Shown here: piece by piece, positions 54,835 to 62,603 of the stretch
Position numbering within the stretch: position 1 is the first letter of the stretch
Layout of the letters: each line of letters begins with the position of its first letter
NCBI RefSeq assembly: GCF_013694105.1
Contig: NZ_JACEFG010000002.1
Coordinates: forward strand, 1,116,001 to 1,180,000
Source of the DNA: Halobacillus locisalis
Lineage (GTDB): Bacteria > Bacillota > Bacilli > Bacillales > Halobacillaceae
Direction: 5' to 3'
Length of the DNA stretch: 64,000 nucleotides
The notes under the pieces: model-generated
Database searches by the model: none
The model's input: the letters and a program-made list of their open reading frames with translations, nothing else
What the model was told of the DNA's origin: nothing
Program-made: the position numbers and the translations under genes

Positions 54835-56013
54835 GTGCATAATGAATTCCCAGCCTTGCTTGGGGCGGGGCTTATTTTGCTATTTATTTTTTACTTAGGA
54901 TATTTAGCAATCAAAATCAAACTCCCCAACGTCATTCTATATATCATACTTGGAATTATTCTTGCCGATGTCGTGCATGATAGTGAATTGCTTCATTTTG
55001 CAAGTGAAATAGGAATCGTTCTATTGTTCTTCTTATTGGGGCTGGAGTTCAACATTGACAGACTCGGTGGAATCGCTAAACGCATTTGGCCGTCAGGTTT
55101 ACTGGATGTATTTCTAAGTCTTGGGGTCACGACGGGTATTGCTCTTTTATTTGGCTTGGACCTCTTCTCCAGCTTCTTAGTGGGAGGAATTGTCTATGCG
55201 ACGAGTTCATCTATTACCGCAAAGTTATTGGATGATCGTGGTCGGATGGCCAATACGGAAACCGAATTCATTCTTGCCATTCTCATTTTTGAGGATTTAG
55301 TCGCTCCGATTGTTGTGGCTATCCTGTTTGGCGTAAGCTCAGGGGAAAGTTTCACGTCAGTCAATTTTCTCATCCTAGTCGGAAAAATTGTCGGACTTAC
55401 TGGATTTGCGATTATTCTTGGGAAAACGTTGTTCAAACGGTTTGAGAAGTTTCTCGACAAGATTGATGATGAGGACTTTAAGATTGCCTTACTGATTGGA
55501 ATTGCCTTGTCTTATGGAGGACTAGCTTTATTCTTAGGGCTGTCAGAAGTGCTGGGTGCTTTTCTTGCTGGCATGATGCTTGCTGAGATCGGCAAGATTG
55601 AAAAAGTAGAGCAAACGGTTTATCCCGTTCGTGACTTGATGTTGCCTACATTCTTTATTTACTTCGGGACAACCATCAACCTAGGAGATGGTGTACCGAT
55701 GGCAGGTCTGCTGGTCACCATCATTGTATGGTCTGTCTTTTCGAAGGTGTTACTGGGTATCATTGGTGGTCCGCTATATGGTTTGTCCAAACGGGCATCG
55801 ATGAGAGCAGGTTTTTCTTTATGCGCCAGGGGCGAATTCTCTGTTGTTATCGCAAGTGTCGCTACGGGGATGTTGAAGATTTTTAGTGGTTTATACATCG
55901 TTATTGCTGCTTTTGTGGGGATGTTGCTCTTTGAGCAAGCGGGTAAGATTGCCAATAAAGTTTACGGTAAGCCTGTGAAGAAGAAAAAGAATTTAAAAGT
56001 ACCAGGAAGTTAG
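54835..56013 (+). CDS. khtU: CPA2-family K+/H+ antiporter KhtU
   Basis: This 392-residue antiporter has about twelve or thirteen membrane helices with LLFFLLGLEFNIDRL near residue 70, FLVGGIVYATSSSITAKLL near 115 and LCARGEFSVVIASVATG near 325, all typical of KefB/KhtU proteins. It exports K+ in alkaline or methylglyoxal stress in B. subtilis. It starts at GTG 54835. Confidence 0.92.
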   Translation: MHNEFPALLGAGLILLFIFYLGYLAIKIKLPNVILYIILGIILADVVHDSELLHFASEIGIVLLFFLLGLEFNIDRLGGIAKRIWPSGLLDVFLSLGVTTGIALLFGLDLFSSFLVGGIVYATSSSITAKLLDDRGRMANTETEFILAILIFEDLVAPIVVAILFGVSSGESFTSVNFLILVGKIVGLTGFAIILGKTLFKRFEKFLDKIDDEDFKIALLIGIALSYGGLALFLGLSEVLGAFLAGMMLAEIGKIEKVEQTVYPVRDLMLPTFFIYFGTTINLGDGVPMAGLLVTIIVWSVFSKVLLGIIGGPLYGLSKRASMRAGFSLCARGEFSVVIASVATGMLKIFSGLYIVIAAFVGMLLFEQAGKIANKVYGKPVKKKKNLKVPGS

Positions 56014-56081
56014 GCGATGTGGTAGACCTTTTAGATAGTAAGAGGACGCAGTGCAGTATAGCCCTGCGTCTCTTCATGGAT

Positions 56082-56462
56082 TCAGCTAAAGTATTGCTTT
56101 TCTAAATCTTCCAGCTGTTGCTTGGCATTTACGTTGAATTCTGTTTCCCGTCGTTCCAATTTTTTTCGTAATTGCTCCACCGATTGTTTAAGCGACTCCG
56201 TATAATCGGGGATGGATTCTTCATAGGGGTGGACAGCCTCTTTTTGGATATTGGCCTTTTCCAAGTAACTCAGGGCTTTCCGTTGATGAAAGAACACGTT
56301 TTCGGTTTTGCCTGGGTTATGCAAGTCCCCTTGCATCGGGTGCTTTTCTACGGCTAAGATTTGGACAAGATAAAAGCGGTCACGGTCTTCTATGACTTTG
56401 CCTACATAGATGCCAGTTTTATAATGAGCTTTAACGATATCACCAGAATTAAATTCTTCCAT
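56082..56462 (-). CDS. kapB: KapB, kinase-associated protein B
   Basis: This 126-residue protein matches KapB, required for KinB-dependent activation of the sporulation phosphorelay in B. subtilis. Landmarks are SGDIVKAHYKTGIYVGKV, HPMQGDLHNPG, FFHQRKAL and the C-terminal coiled coil. Despite its name it has no signal peptide or lipobox. ATG 56462 follows AGGAGGATG. kinB itself is not in the window. Confidence 0.85.
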   Translation of the reverse strand: MEEFNSGDIVKAHYKTGIYVGKVIEDRDRFYLVQILAVEKHPMQGDLHNPGKTENVFFHQRKALSYLEKANIQKEAVHPYEESIPDYTESLKQSVEQLRKKLERRETEFNVNAKQQLEDLEKQYFS

Positions 56463-56583
56463 GATCATCCTCCTCTTAGAACAGTGTATCAAAGAATCTA
56501 ATTGTGAAGAAATCGTGAAGAGGATGCTTGATGGGCAAAAAATTTGCTATACTATGAGAAGCAAAGAAAGGAATGATGCGTGT

Positions 56584-56766
56584 ATGATGGAGTTCCTGTA
56601 CTTCCCGGAAGACAAGTCTGAATATATTCCTGCTATCATTACGTTGTTATTTTTTATCGTCCTTGCCTGTGTAGCGATGATATTCATAATAAAAGCTTCT
56701 CGAAAAGAAGAAGAGAAAACCGATCATGCCCATTCACAAATTGAACAACATGAGAAGGAATATTGA
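56584..56766 (+). CDS. Small single-helix membrane protein, 60 residues
   Basis: The protein has one membrane helix (residues about 15-38) between MMEFLYFPEDKSEYIPA and a charged tail RKEEEKTDHAHSQIEQHEKEY. ATG 56584 is the likely start; the nearest ribosome binding site AAAGGA is 10 or more bases away. Divergent from kapB. Function is unknown. Confidence 0.55.
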   Translation: MMEFLYFPEDKSEYIPAIITLLFFIVLACVAMIFIIKASRKEEEKTDHAHSQIEQHEKEY

Positions 56767-56800
56767 CCAAAGCCGTGCCAATGAGCACGGCTTTGTTATA
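56766..56800 (+). terminator. Terminator after the small membrane protein
   Basis: AAAGCCGTGC pairs with GCACGGCTTT, followed by GTTATATTTTT. Confidence 0.75.
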
Positions 56801-56858
56801 TTTTTCATGAAAAAAGGAGAGACTAACCGTAGGAAACTAGGATGAACGGAGGTTCGTT

Positions 56859-57428
56859 ATGTTGAAATGGATAGGTATATTCGTTCTTGCTACAGTCGTG
56901 TTAAGTGGTTGCATGGACGAGAAAAGATCTCCTTTGGAAACATCAATCTATAATACAAACGATGATAAAATAGGGACAGCAACATTCAAAGAGCGCCCAG
57001 AGGGTATTGAAGTGGCACTGAAAGTAGAAGGACTGGAACCGGGTCCACATGGGGTTCACATTCATGAATTTGCTAAGTGTGACACTCCTGATTTTAAATC
57101 GGCAGGCAATCACTTCAACCCGATGTCTAAAGATCACGGACTTATGAATTCAGAGGGTGCCCATGCTGGAGATATGCCGAATGTTGAAGCGGATGGAAGC
57201 GGATTAGTCGATACAGAGCTGATGCTTCCGGAGGCTACGTTGAAAGAAGGACAAAAATCGTTGCTTCGTAAAGAAGGGACTTCGATTGTGATTCATAGTG
57301 GTCCGGATGACGGAATGACGCAGCCTGCAGGGGATTCAGGGGATCGGATTGCCTGCGGGGAAATCACACTAAAAGCTGACGATGATGAAACGAGTGATCC
57401 AACAGAACCGGATAAGAAACAAGAATAA
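56859..57428 (+). CDS. sodC: Cu-Zn superoxide dismutase lipoprotein
   Basis: This 189-residue lipoprotein has a signal peptide ending in LSGC. All metal ligands are visible: Cu ligands His67, His69, His85, His146 and Zn ligands His85, His93, His102, Asp105. Cys74 and Cys166 can form the disulfide. This contrasts with B. subtilis YojM, reported to lack one Cu ligand, so true dismutase activity is likely. The start at ATG 56859 follows CGGAGG. Its terminator is discussed with the repeat module. Confidence 0.92.
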   Translation: MLKWIGIFVLATVVLSGCMDEKRSPLETSIYNTNDDKIGTATFKERPEGIEVALKVEGLEPGPHGVHIHEFAKCDTPDFKSAGNHFNPMSKDHGLMNSEGAHAGDMPNVEADGSGLVDTELMLPEATLKEGQKSLLRKEGTSIVIHSGPDDGMTQPAGDSGDRIACGEITLKADDDETSDPTEPDKKQE

Positions 57429-57465
57429 ACAAGCAGGCTTCTCAGAAATGAGAAGCCTGCTTGTT
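57426..57465 (+). terminator. Terminator of sodC, left copy of a duplicated terminator
   Basis: A perfect 17-bp stem (57426-57442 with 57449-57465), core GCAGGCTTCTC, closes sodC. A diverged copy of the same hairpin lies at 57912-57951 on the other side of the repeat module. Confidence 0.85.
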
Positions 57466-57518
57466 TAGGCTGTTGAAGAAGTCAGTTGAACGGTTCTGTT
57501 AGATCATATAAGAATACC

Positions 57519-57641
57519 GTGGGATGGAAAACGACTCGCTTTCCTGCGGGGGAGCCGGCAAGCCTCCTCGGTCGTTGACACTCCCTGTGGGGTCTCGCCT
57601 AGGTCCTTCTCCCGCGGGAGTCTCCCCGTTTTCCATCCCAC
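57519..57641 (+). repeat. Palindromic intergenic repeat, copy 4 (+)
   Basis: A perfect 15-bp terminal stem pairs 57519-57533 (GTGGGATGGAAAACG) with 57627-57641. The interior shares CTCGCTTTCCTGCGGG, CCTCCTCGGTCGTTGACA and CTGTGGGGTCTCGCC with copies 1, 3 and 6. Confidence 0.9.
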
Positions 57642-57744
57642 TATGCTCAAATCAGCTGAAACAGAACCTACCAAGTATTGTGCTGTCATCAGTAGAGCCC
57701 CACATTGTAGTTGAATCTCTAGAGGTTCAGCCTTCCTGTAGTAA

Positions 57745-57863
57745 GGTGGCGTGGAAACGGCGACACACCTTCAGTCCTGAGGCTTGGGTGAGATCCCGCA
57801 GAGCGCGAAGCGGCCTGAGAAGCTCACCGCCTCCTGCGGAAAGGGAGTCGTTTCCACGCCACC
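57745..57863 (-). repeat. Palindromic intergenic repeat, copy 5 (-)
   Basis: A perfect 15-bp terminal stem pairs 57745-57759 (GGTGGCGTGGAAACG) with 57849-57863. The interior matches copy 7 closely, with GGTGAGATCCCGCAG and GCTCACCGCCTCCTGCGG. Confidence 0.9.
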
Positions 57864-57911
57864 GGCCCCTTTTCATCTTGAAGAACCGAAAGTGACTTTC
57901 GCGGGTACTCT

Positions 57912-57951
57912 AAAAAAGCAGGCCTCTCGGAAATAAAAAGCCTGTTTTTTT
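57912..57951 (-). terminator. Terminator of patB, right copy of the duplicated terminator
   Basis: GCAGGC and GCCTG arms with A and T tails form a hairpin. Over 30 bases it differs from the sodC terminator at five positions, all transitions. Confidence 0.8.
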
Positions 57952-59122
57952 ACAATTGATGCACGGCGTTGATGATACGCGTGACACCTTCCTCTACAAT
58001 CGAGAAGGGCGCGGCGATGTTGATGCGCATGAATCCTTCTCCTTCATCACCAAAGGAAGCGCCGTCATTCAGTCCCACCTTCGCTTTTTCTTGCATAAAG
58101 GTTTTCAAATCTTCATGAGCCATTCCGAGGTCACGACAATCCAACCAAAGCAAATACGTGCCTTCTGCGTGAATCACTTGAACGGTATCCGTCTCTTCAT
58201 GGAAGCGTGCTTCCACATAGTCTCTGTTCGTCTCTAAGGTTTCTAAAAGTTCATCCAACCAATCAGCGCCGCATTTGTAAGCGGACTCTAAGGCTGTCAA
58301 ACCCAGAGTGTTCAACATCATCATTCCTTGGTTATGGAACTGTTTGTCCAATTTCTTCCGCATCTCCTCATTAGATGTAATGACGTAGGATGCTTGTAAG
58401 CCAGCCAAATTGAACGTTTTTGTTGGGGAGAGGCATGTGATTGTCTGGTTGTTCGCTTCTTCAGACAAGGAAGCCATAGGGATGTGTTTATGATTTTTAT
58501 ATACTAAATCCGCGTGTATTTCATCTGCCACAATCAATACATCATGGGCTACACAAATATCTTTCATCTTAGTAAGCTCATCCTGGGTCCACACTCTACC
58601 GACAGGGTTGTGTGGATTACATAGGATGAACATTTTCACATCGTTCTCTTTTATTTTCTCCTCGAAATCCTCAAAATCAATGGTGTACTGTCCATTAGAG
58701 AATTGTAGTGGATTCTTTACGATATGACGACCGTGATCTTTGACTACACTGTAAAAAGGGGGGTAAACGGGTGTTTGAATTAAGACATGATCGGCAATGT
58801 CAGTCAATGATTGGACGATCATATGCAGGGAAGGGATGACTCCTGGGCTATATGTAATCCAAGAGGGTTGTACTTCCCAATCATGGCGCTTCTGAATCCA
58901 ATCTTTAATCTGAGCTTTCACATCTTCATCTGGCCATGTATATCCGAAAATACCATGCTCCACGCGTTTGCTGATCGCCTCTGTGACAGCTTCAGGTGTT
59001 TTAAAGTCCATATCCGCTACCCACATAGGGAGAACCTCTTCATCTTTGTACATATATTTCAGCAAGTCCCATTTTACAGATCTCGTTCCTTTTCTTGGTG
59101 TCACTTGTTCAAACCGATTCAA
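57950..59122 (-). CDS. patB: PatB/MalY-type aminotransferase (cystathionine beta-lyase)
   Basis: This 390-residue fold-type I PLP enzyme has PMWVADMDFKTPEAV at residue 32, CNPHNPVGRVW near 165, and the PLP Lys in LSPTKTFNLAGLQ near 234. MalY/PatB proteins cleave cystathionine and other C-S bonds. It starts at TTG 59122 behind GGAGGGA. In B. subtilis patB lies beside kinB-kapB; here kinB is missing from that place. Confidence 0.92.
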   Translation of the reverse strand: MNRFEQVTPRKGTRSVKWDLLKYMYKDEEVLPMWVADMDFKTPEAVTEAISKRVEHGIFGYTWPDEDVKAQIKDWIQKRHDWEVQPSWITYSPGVIPSLHMIVQSLTDIADHVLIQTPVYPPFYSVVKDHGRHIVKNPLQFSNGQYTIDFEDFEEKIKENDVKMFILCNPHNPVGRVWTQDELTKMKDICVAHDVLIVADEIHADLVYKNHKHIPMASLSEEANNQTITCLSPTKTFNLAGLQASYVITSNEEMRKKLDKQFHNQGMMMLNTLGLTALESAYKCGADWLDELLETLETNRDYVEARFHEETDTVQVIHAEGTYLLWLDCRDLGMAHEDLKTFMQEKAKVGLNDGASFGDEGEGFMRINIAAPFSIVEEGVTRIINAVHQL

Positions 59123-59251
59123 CTTTATCCCTCCATCGCATTTTATATAGGTTTATCTTAACCGATTCTGAAGAATGGATGAAAATAATATGTACTCAGC
59201 ACTAGGAAAAATAATTGTTCATGGATTAAGTTAATATAAAATAAGACAAAA

Positions 59252-59280
59252 AAAAGCAAAGCGAACGTTCGCTTTGCTTA
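59252..59280 (-). terminator. Terminator of the XRE regulator
   Basis: A 26-base perfect palindrome AAGCAAAGCGAAC/GTTCGCTTTGCTT (59254-59279) is followed on the minus strand by T residues. Confidence 0.75.
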
Positions 59281-59352
59281 CACAGGGGGAATACGAGAAA
59301 GTCTTACGTTAATCAGTATAACCTCATTTCATAGTTTCTAAACCTTCTATTT

Positions 59353-59709
59353 TTATTTTTTTTGCTGATTTAATTCGTATAGCAGATTCATGGCTTTCAA
59401 CACGTCTTGTTCAGAGAAGTCTCTGGCCTTCTTCAGTATTAATTTGGAACTTTTTGAACCTATCTCTTTTATCAAGGCTTCAAGTTCCTCGTCTATTTTG
59501 GCATCATCAACATCCTTATATTCTAATAGTTCAGATGCTGGGATATCGAGTACAGTCGATAGCTTTAAAGCGGTATCGAGTTCGGGGGCTCGTTCATCGG
59601 ATTCATAGCTCTCAAGTGTGTGGACGCCGATCCGTGCTTTTAAAGCTAACTCCTCTTTCGTTAACTGCTTAAGTTCACGATAATTGCGAATGTTCTTTCC
59701 AACAGACAT
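59353..59709 (-). CDS. XRE-family transcriptional regulator
   Basis: This 118-residue protein has an N-terminal helix-turn-helix (residues 6-62) with NIRNYRELKQLTKEELALKARIGVHTLESYE and LSTVLDIPASELL, then an acidic helical C-terminal half. The minus-strand ribosome binding site is AAGGAGGAG. The target is unknown. Divergent from yugI. Confidence 0.88.
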   Translation of the reverse strand: MSVGKNIRNYRELKQLTKEELALKARIGVHTLESYESDERAPELDTALKLSTVLDIPASELLEYKDVDDAKIDEELEALIKEIGSKSSKLILKKARDFSEQDVLKAMNLLYELNQQKK

Positions 59710-59913
59710 AACGACTCCTCCTTACACTTTTATCTTATTATACCATGTGGAGGGGACGTGGTAGGGCCCGAAATACCGACATTCTGTTGACAAAATGCGA
59801 TCAGATACAACATTACATCGCAATAAGGGGTTTTGCTAAATCGGCTGAACTGTGGTAGAATCATTAATTGCGTGAAAAGAAGCGAATAATATAAATATCA
59901 GGAGTTGTATAGC

Positions 59914-60303
59914 ATGTCAGAGAAGTTTCAAGAAGGTCAAGTATTAGAAGGTAAAGTCACAGGAATTCAGCCTTATGGTGCGTTCGTCGCTCTAGACGAA
60001 AAAGTACAAGGGTTGGTACACATTTCAGAAGTGACTCACGGATATGTGAAAGACATCAACGAGCACCTTTCAGAAGGCGACGAAGTTCAAGTTAAAATTT
60101 TGAACATCGACGAAGCGAAGAATAAGTACTCTCTTTCTATTCGTGCGACACAAGAAGCACCGAAAGCTCGTCGTCCACGTAAACAAGCTGCAGCTGCACC
60201 AAAGCAACAGCAAGAAGATGCGCAAGCTGGTTTCAATACGTTAAAAGACAAATTGGAAGACTGGATCAAGCAGTCTGACGATCGTGAAAAATTCCGTAAA
60301 TAA
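59914..60303 (+). CDS. yugI: S1-domain RNA-binding protein YugI (general stress protein 13)
   Basis: This 129-residue protein has one S1 domain (residues 4-76) with GKVTGIQPYGAFVALDEKVQGLVHISE, a basic Pro/Ala/Gln linker ARRPRKQAAAAPKQQQ and an acidic helix. It associates with ribosomes in B. subtilis. ATG 59914 lies 9 bases after GGAG; a TTG at 59905 overlaps it. Confidence 0.92.
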   Translation: MSEKFQEGQVLEGKVTGIQPYGAFVALDEKVQGLVHISEVTHGYVKDINEHLSEGDEVQVKILNIDEAKNKYSLSIRATQEAPKARRPRKQAAAAPKQQQEDAQAGFNTLKDKLEDWIKQSDDREKFRK

Positions 60304-60316
60304 TCGGAGTTTTCAT

Positions 60317-60342
60317 AAACCCGGCTATGCCGGGTTTTTTTA
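60317..60342 (+). terminator. Terminator of yugI
   Basis: AAACCCGG pairs with CCGGGTTT around CTATG, followed by T residues. Confidence 0.9.
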
Positions 60343-60389
60343 TTGCCTGAAATTCTCTCTTATCAGAAAACTCCACGTATGTAGAACAC

Positions 60390-60423
60390 AAAAACGGACT
60401 CATTAAGTAGTCCGTTTTTTTTC
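60390..60423. terminator. Bidirectional hairpin, left copy flanking module B
   Basis: AAAACGGACT (60391-60400) pairs with AGTCCGTTTT (60409-60418), followed by T residues. A copy with three loop changes lies at 60864-60899. Confidence 0.8.
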
Positions 60424-60464
60424 AGGCTGTTGAAGAAGGTTCTGTTAGATCATATAAGAATGCA

Positions 60465-60587
60465 GTGGGATGGAAAACGACTCGCTTTCCTGCGGGGGAG
60501 CCGGCAAGCCTCCTCGTTCGTTGACACTCCCTGTGGGGTCTCGCCTAGGTCCATCTCCCGCGGGAGTCTCCCCGTTTTCCATCCCAC
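60465..60587 (+). repeat. Palindromic intergenic repeat, copy 6 (+)
   Basis: A perfect 15-bp terminal stem pairs 60465-60479 with 60573-60587; the interior differs from copy 4 at only a few bases, for example CTCGTTCG for CTCGGTCG. Confidence 0.9.
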
Positions 60588-60691
60588 TATGCGATAAACA
60601 GTGGGAACAGAACCTTGCCAAGAATGGTGCTGTCGGCAGTAAAGGTCCTCATTGTAGTTGAATCTCTAAAGGTTCAGCCTTCCTTTGTTGA

Positions 60692-60813
60692 GGTGGCGTG
60701 GAAACGGCGACACTCCTGCAGGATCCTGAGGATTGGGTGAGATCCCGCAGGTCGCGAAGCGATCCGAGGAAGCTCACCGCCTCCTGCGGAAAGGGAGTCG
60801 TTTCCACGCCACC
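60692..60813 (-). repeat. Palindromic intergenic repeat, copy 7 (-)
   Basis: A perfect 15-bp terminal stem pairs 60692-60706 with 60799-60813, identical to that of copy 5. The interior contains CACTCCTGCAGGATCCTG and GATCCCGCAGGTCGCG. Confidence 0.9.
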
Positions 60814-60863
60814 GGTGCCTTCTCATCTTGGAAGAACCGAAAGTGGCTTTCGAGGGCACACTG

Positions 60864-60899
60864 AAAAAAACGGACTCATTTACGAGTCCGTTTTTTTTT
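60864..60899 (-). terminator. Terminator of yuzA, right copy flanking module B
   Basis: ACGGACTC and GAGTCCGT arms with long A and T tails. It terminates yuzA on the minus strand. Confidence 0.85.
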
Positions 60900-61137
60900 A
60901 AGCTTCAGGCGCTTTTTCGGTTGTATCGCTATATTCTGCTGCTGGGGAGAAGTATAGGGAGATGGCAATAAGTCCACTGATCCCAACCAACGAATAAATA
61001 ACGCGTGCAAATGCTCCGCTCTGCTCACCACCACCGAATAAACCTGCAACAAGGTCATACTGGAAAAGCCCAATCAAGCCCCAGTTGATTGCTCCGACGA
61101 TGATCAGTAAAAGAGCTGTACGTTGAATCCAACTCAT
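60898..61137 (-). CDS. yuzA: DUF378 membrane protein YuzA
   Basis: This 79-residue protein has two membrane helices and the DUF378 landmark IVGAINWGLIGLFQYDLVAGLFGG, with IYSLVGISGLIAIS. Function is unknown. It lies between yugI and yugJ, matching B. subtilis. The start at 61137 follows AGGAGGGG. Confidence 0.9.
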   Translation of the reverse strand: MSWIQRTALLLIIVGAINWGLIGLFQYDLVAGLFGGGEQSGAFARVIYSLVGISGLIAISLYFSPAAEYSDTTEKAPEA

Positions 61138-61201
61138 GATGATTCCCCTCCTGTCTGTATGTTTTTTTACTTTCGGTTATAGCTTGAACGTTGAAGAGGA
61201 T

Positions 61202-61220
61202 AATATGCATGGTGCATATT
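61202..61220 (+). promoter_or_regulatory. Palindromic site upstream of yugJ, possible operator
   Basis: AATATGCA and TGCATATT form a perfect 8-3-8 inverted repeat in the region between the divergent yuzA and yugJ genes, about 70 bases before yugJ. No regulator is recognised for this pattern. Confidence 0.45.
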
Positions 61221-61287
61221 CTTTGAGAAATGAATCTGAATTAGAGATAATATGAACCGTTAGTCAAAAAAAGGAGGAGTTTTAGAA

Positions 61288-62454
61288 ATGGATGCATTTA
61301 CGTTTTATAACCCTACAAAATTAATTTTTGGTAAGGACCAAATTCAACAATTGCCTGACCAACTTCCTGCTGATACAAAGAAAGTACTGATGGTGTACGG
61401 AGGAGGAAGTATTAAGAAGAACGGAGTCTATGACCAAGTCATGGAACAACTGAATAAGGCTGGCGTTGAAGTGCTGGAACTTTCTGGCGTTGAGCCGAAC
61501 CCTAAATTGACAACTGTTCACGAAGGTGTACAGATTTGCAAAGAACAAAATGTAGACTTTCTATTAGCTGTCGGAGGCGGTAGTGTCATTGACTGCACAA
61601 AAACGATTGCAGCTGGTGCTAAATACGATGGTGATGCTTGGGACCTTGTAACGAGACAAGCGACTCCTACAGATGCAGTTCCATTCGGGACGGTTCTCAC
61701 GTTAGCGGCGACAGGATCAGAAATGAACGCTGGAGCGGTTATCACGAACTGGGAAACGAATGAAAAGTATGGATGGGGATACCCTCCATTCACGAACCCG
61801 AATTTCTCTATTCTAGATCCGCAATACACGATGACAGTCCCTCGTGACCAGACGATTTACGGGATTGTAGATATGATGACACATTTATTTGAACAATACT
61901 TCCACAACCCTACAGCTTCACCTGTCCAAGATGAGATGGTGGAAGGAGTATTGCGTACTGTAATCGATACTGCGCCTAAGCTGCTTGACGATATGGAATC
62001 CTTTGAACACCGAGAAACGATTCTGTATTCTGGTACGGTTGCGTTGAATGGTATGCTTCAAATGGGGTACCGTGGGGATTGGGCGAGTCACAACATCGAG
62101 CATGCCGTTTCAGCTGTTTATGATATCCCTCATGCGGGTGGACTAGCTATTTTGTTCCCGAACTGGATGCGTCATAACCTTCATGTCAATGAAGAACGGT
62201 TTGTTCAATTAGCAACGAAAGTGTTTGGTGTTGATCCAGAAGGCAAGTCTAATGAAGATGTTGCCATCGAAGGGATTGAAGCATTGCGTTCCTTCTGGTC
62301 ATCCTTAGGTGCTCCGGAAACACTTCGTTACTACGATATTTCCGATGAGAAGTTCGATACGATTGTCGACCGTGCCATGAAGCGTGGTCCATTCGGAAAC
62401 TTCAACAAGTTGCATGAAGAAGATGTGCAAAAAATTCTAGAAATGTCAAAGTAA
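61288..62454 (+). CDS. yugJ: Iron-dependent NADH/NADPH-linked butanol dehydrogenase YugJ
   Basis: This 388-residue group III Fe-alcohol dehydrogenase has GGGSIKKNG and [16 protein letters not shown] for NAD(P) binding, [15 protein letters not shown], and metal-site His residues in the region [31 protein letters not shown]. It interconverts aldehydes and alcohols. ATG 61288 follows AAAAGGAGGAG. Confidence 0.92.
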   Translation: MDAFTFYNPTKLIFGKDQIQQLPDQLPADTKKVLMVYGGGSIKKNGVYDQVMEQLNKAGVEVLELSGVEPNPKLTTVHEGVQICKEQNVDFLLAVGGGSVIDCTKTIAAGAKYDGDAWDLVTRQATPTDAVPFGTVLTLAATGSEMNAGAVITNWETNEKYGWGYPPFTNPNFSILDPQYTMTVPRDQTIYGIVDMMTHLFEQYFHNPTASPVQDEMVEGVLRTVIDTAPKLLDDMESFEHRETILYSGTVALNGMLQMGYRGDWASHNIEHAVSAVYDIPHAGGLAILFPNWMRHNLHVNEERFVQLATKVFGVDPEGKSNEDVAIEGIEALRSFWSSLGAPETLRYYDISDEKFDTIVDRAMKRGPFGNFNKLHEEDVQKILEMSK

Positions 62455-62466
62455 GTCACATGTTAT

Positions 62467-62502
62467 AAAGAGAGCCCGAGAATTTTCTCGGCTCTTTTTT
62501 TA
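62467..62502 (+). terminator. Terminator after yugJ
   Basis: AGAGCCCGAGAA pairs with TTCTCGGCTCT with one bulge, followed by T residues. Confidence 0.85.
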
Positions 62503-62603
62503 GTTGTATCCGTTTACAATTGTAGGATTGCTTGATTTGATGGTGTGGTTTCGATAAAGTGAAAATGGTCTAAGTAAAAAATAAAGCAATGGAGGTCGAA
62601 ATT

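Larger units (their letters stand above)
57466..57911. mobile_element. Paired palindromic-repeat module A (copies 4 and 5), flanked by duplicated terminators
   Basis: The module starts AGGCTGTTGAAGAAG and ends with GAACCGAAAGTGACTTTCG and A residues. It aligns throughout with module B at 60424-60863, apart from a 12-base insertion near the start. It holds palindromic copy 4 (+) and copy 5 (-) separated by about 100 bases. It sits exactly between two similar hairpins. No transposase is present, so any movement would need help in trans. Confidence 0.65.
60424..60863. mobile_element. Paired palindromic-repeat module B (copies 6 and 7), flanked by duplicated terminators
   Basis: It starts AGGCTGTTGAAGAAGGTTCTG and ends GAAAGTGGCTTTCGAGG plus A residues, and is paralogous to module A. 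Copy 6 (+) and copy 7 (-) are spaced as in module A. As there, two nearly identical terminators border it, and these differ completely from those of module A. Confidence 0.65.

Noticed and set aside
57524-57895. Open frames of 60-120 codons inside the palindromic repeats (also near 26430-26907, 45537-45833, 57504-57689 and 60470-60901)
   Set aside because: The same odd peptides recur only because the repeat recurs; frames have no ribosome binding site and low-quality composition. The signal is at the nucleic-acid structure level.
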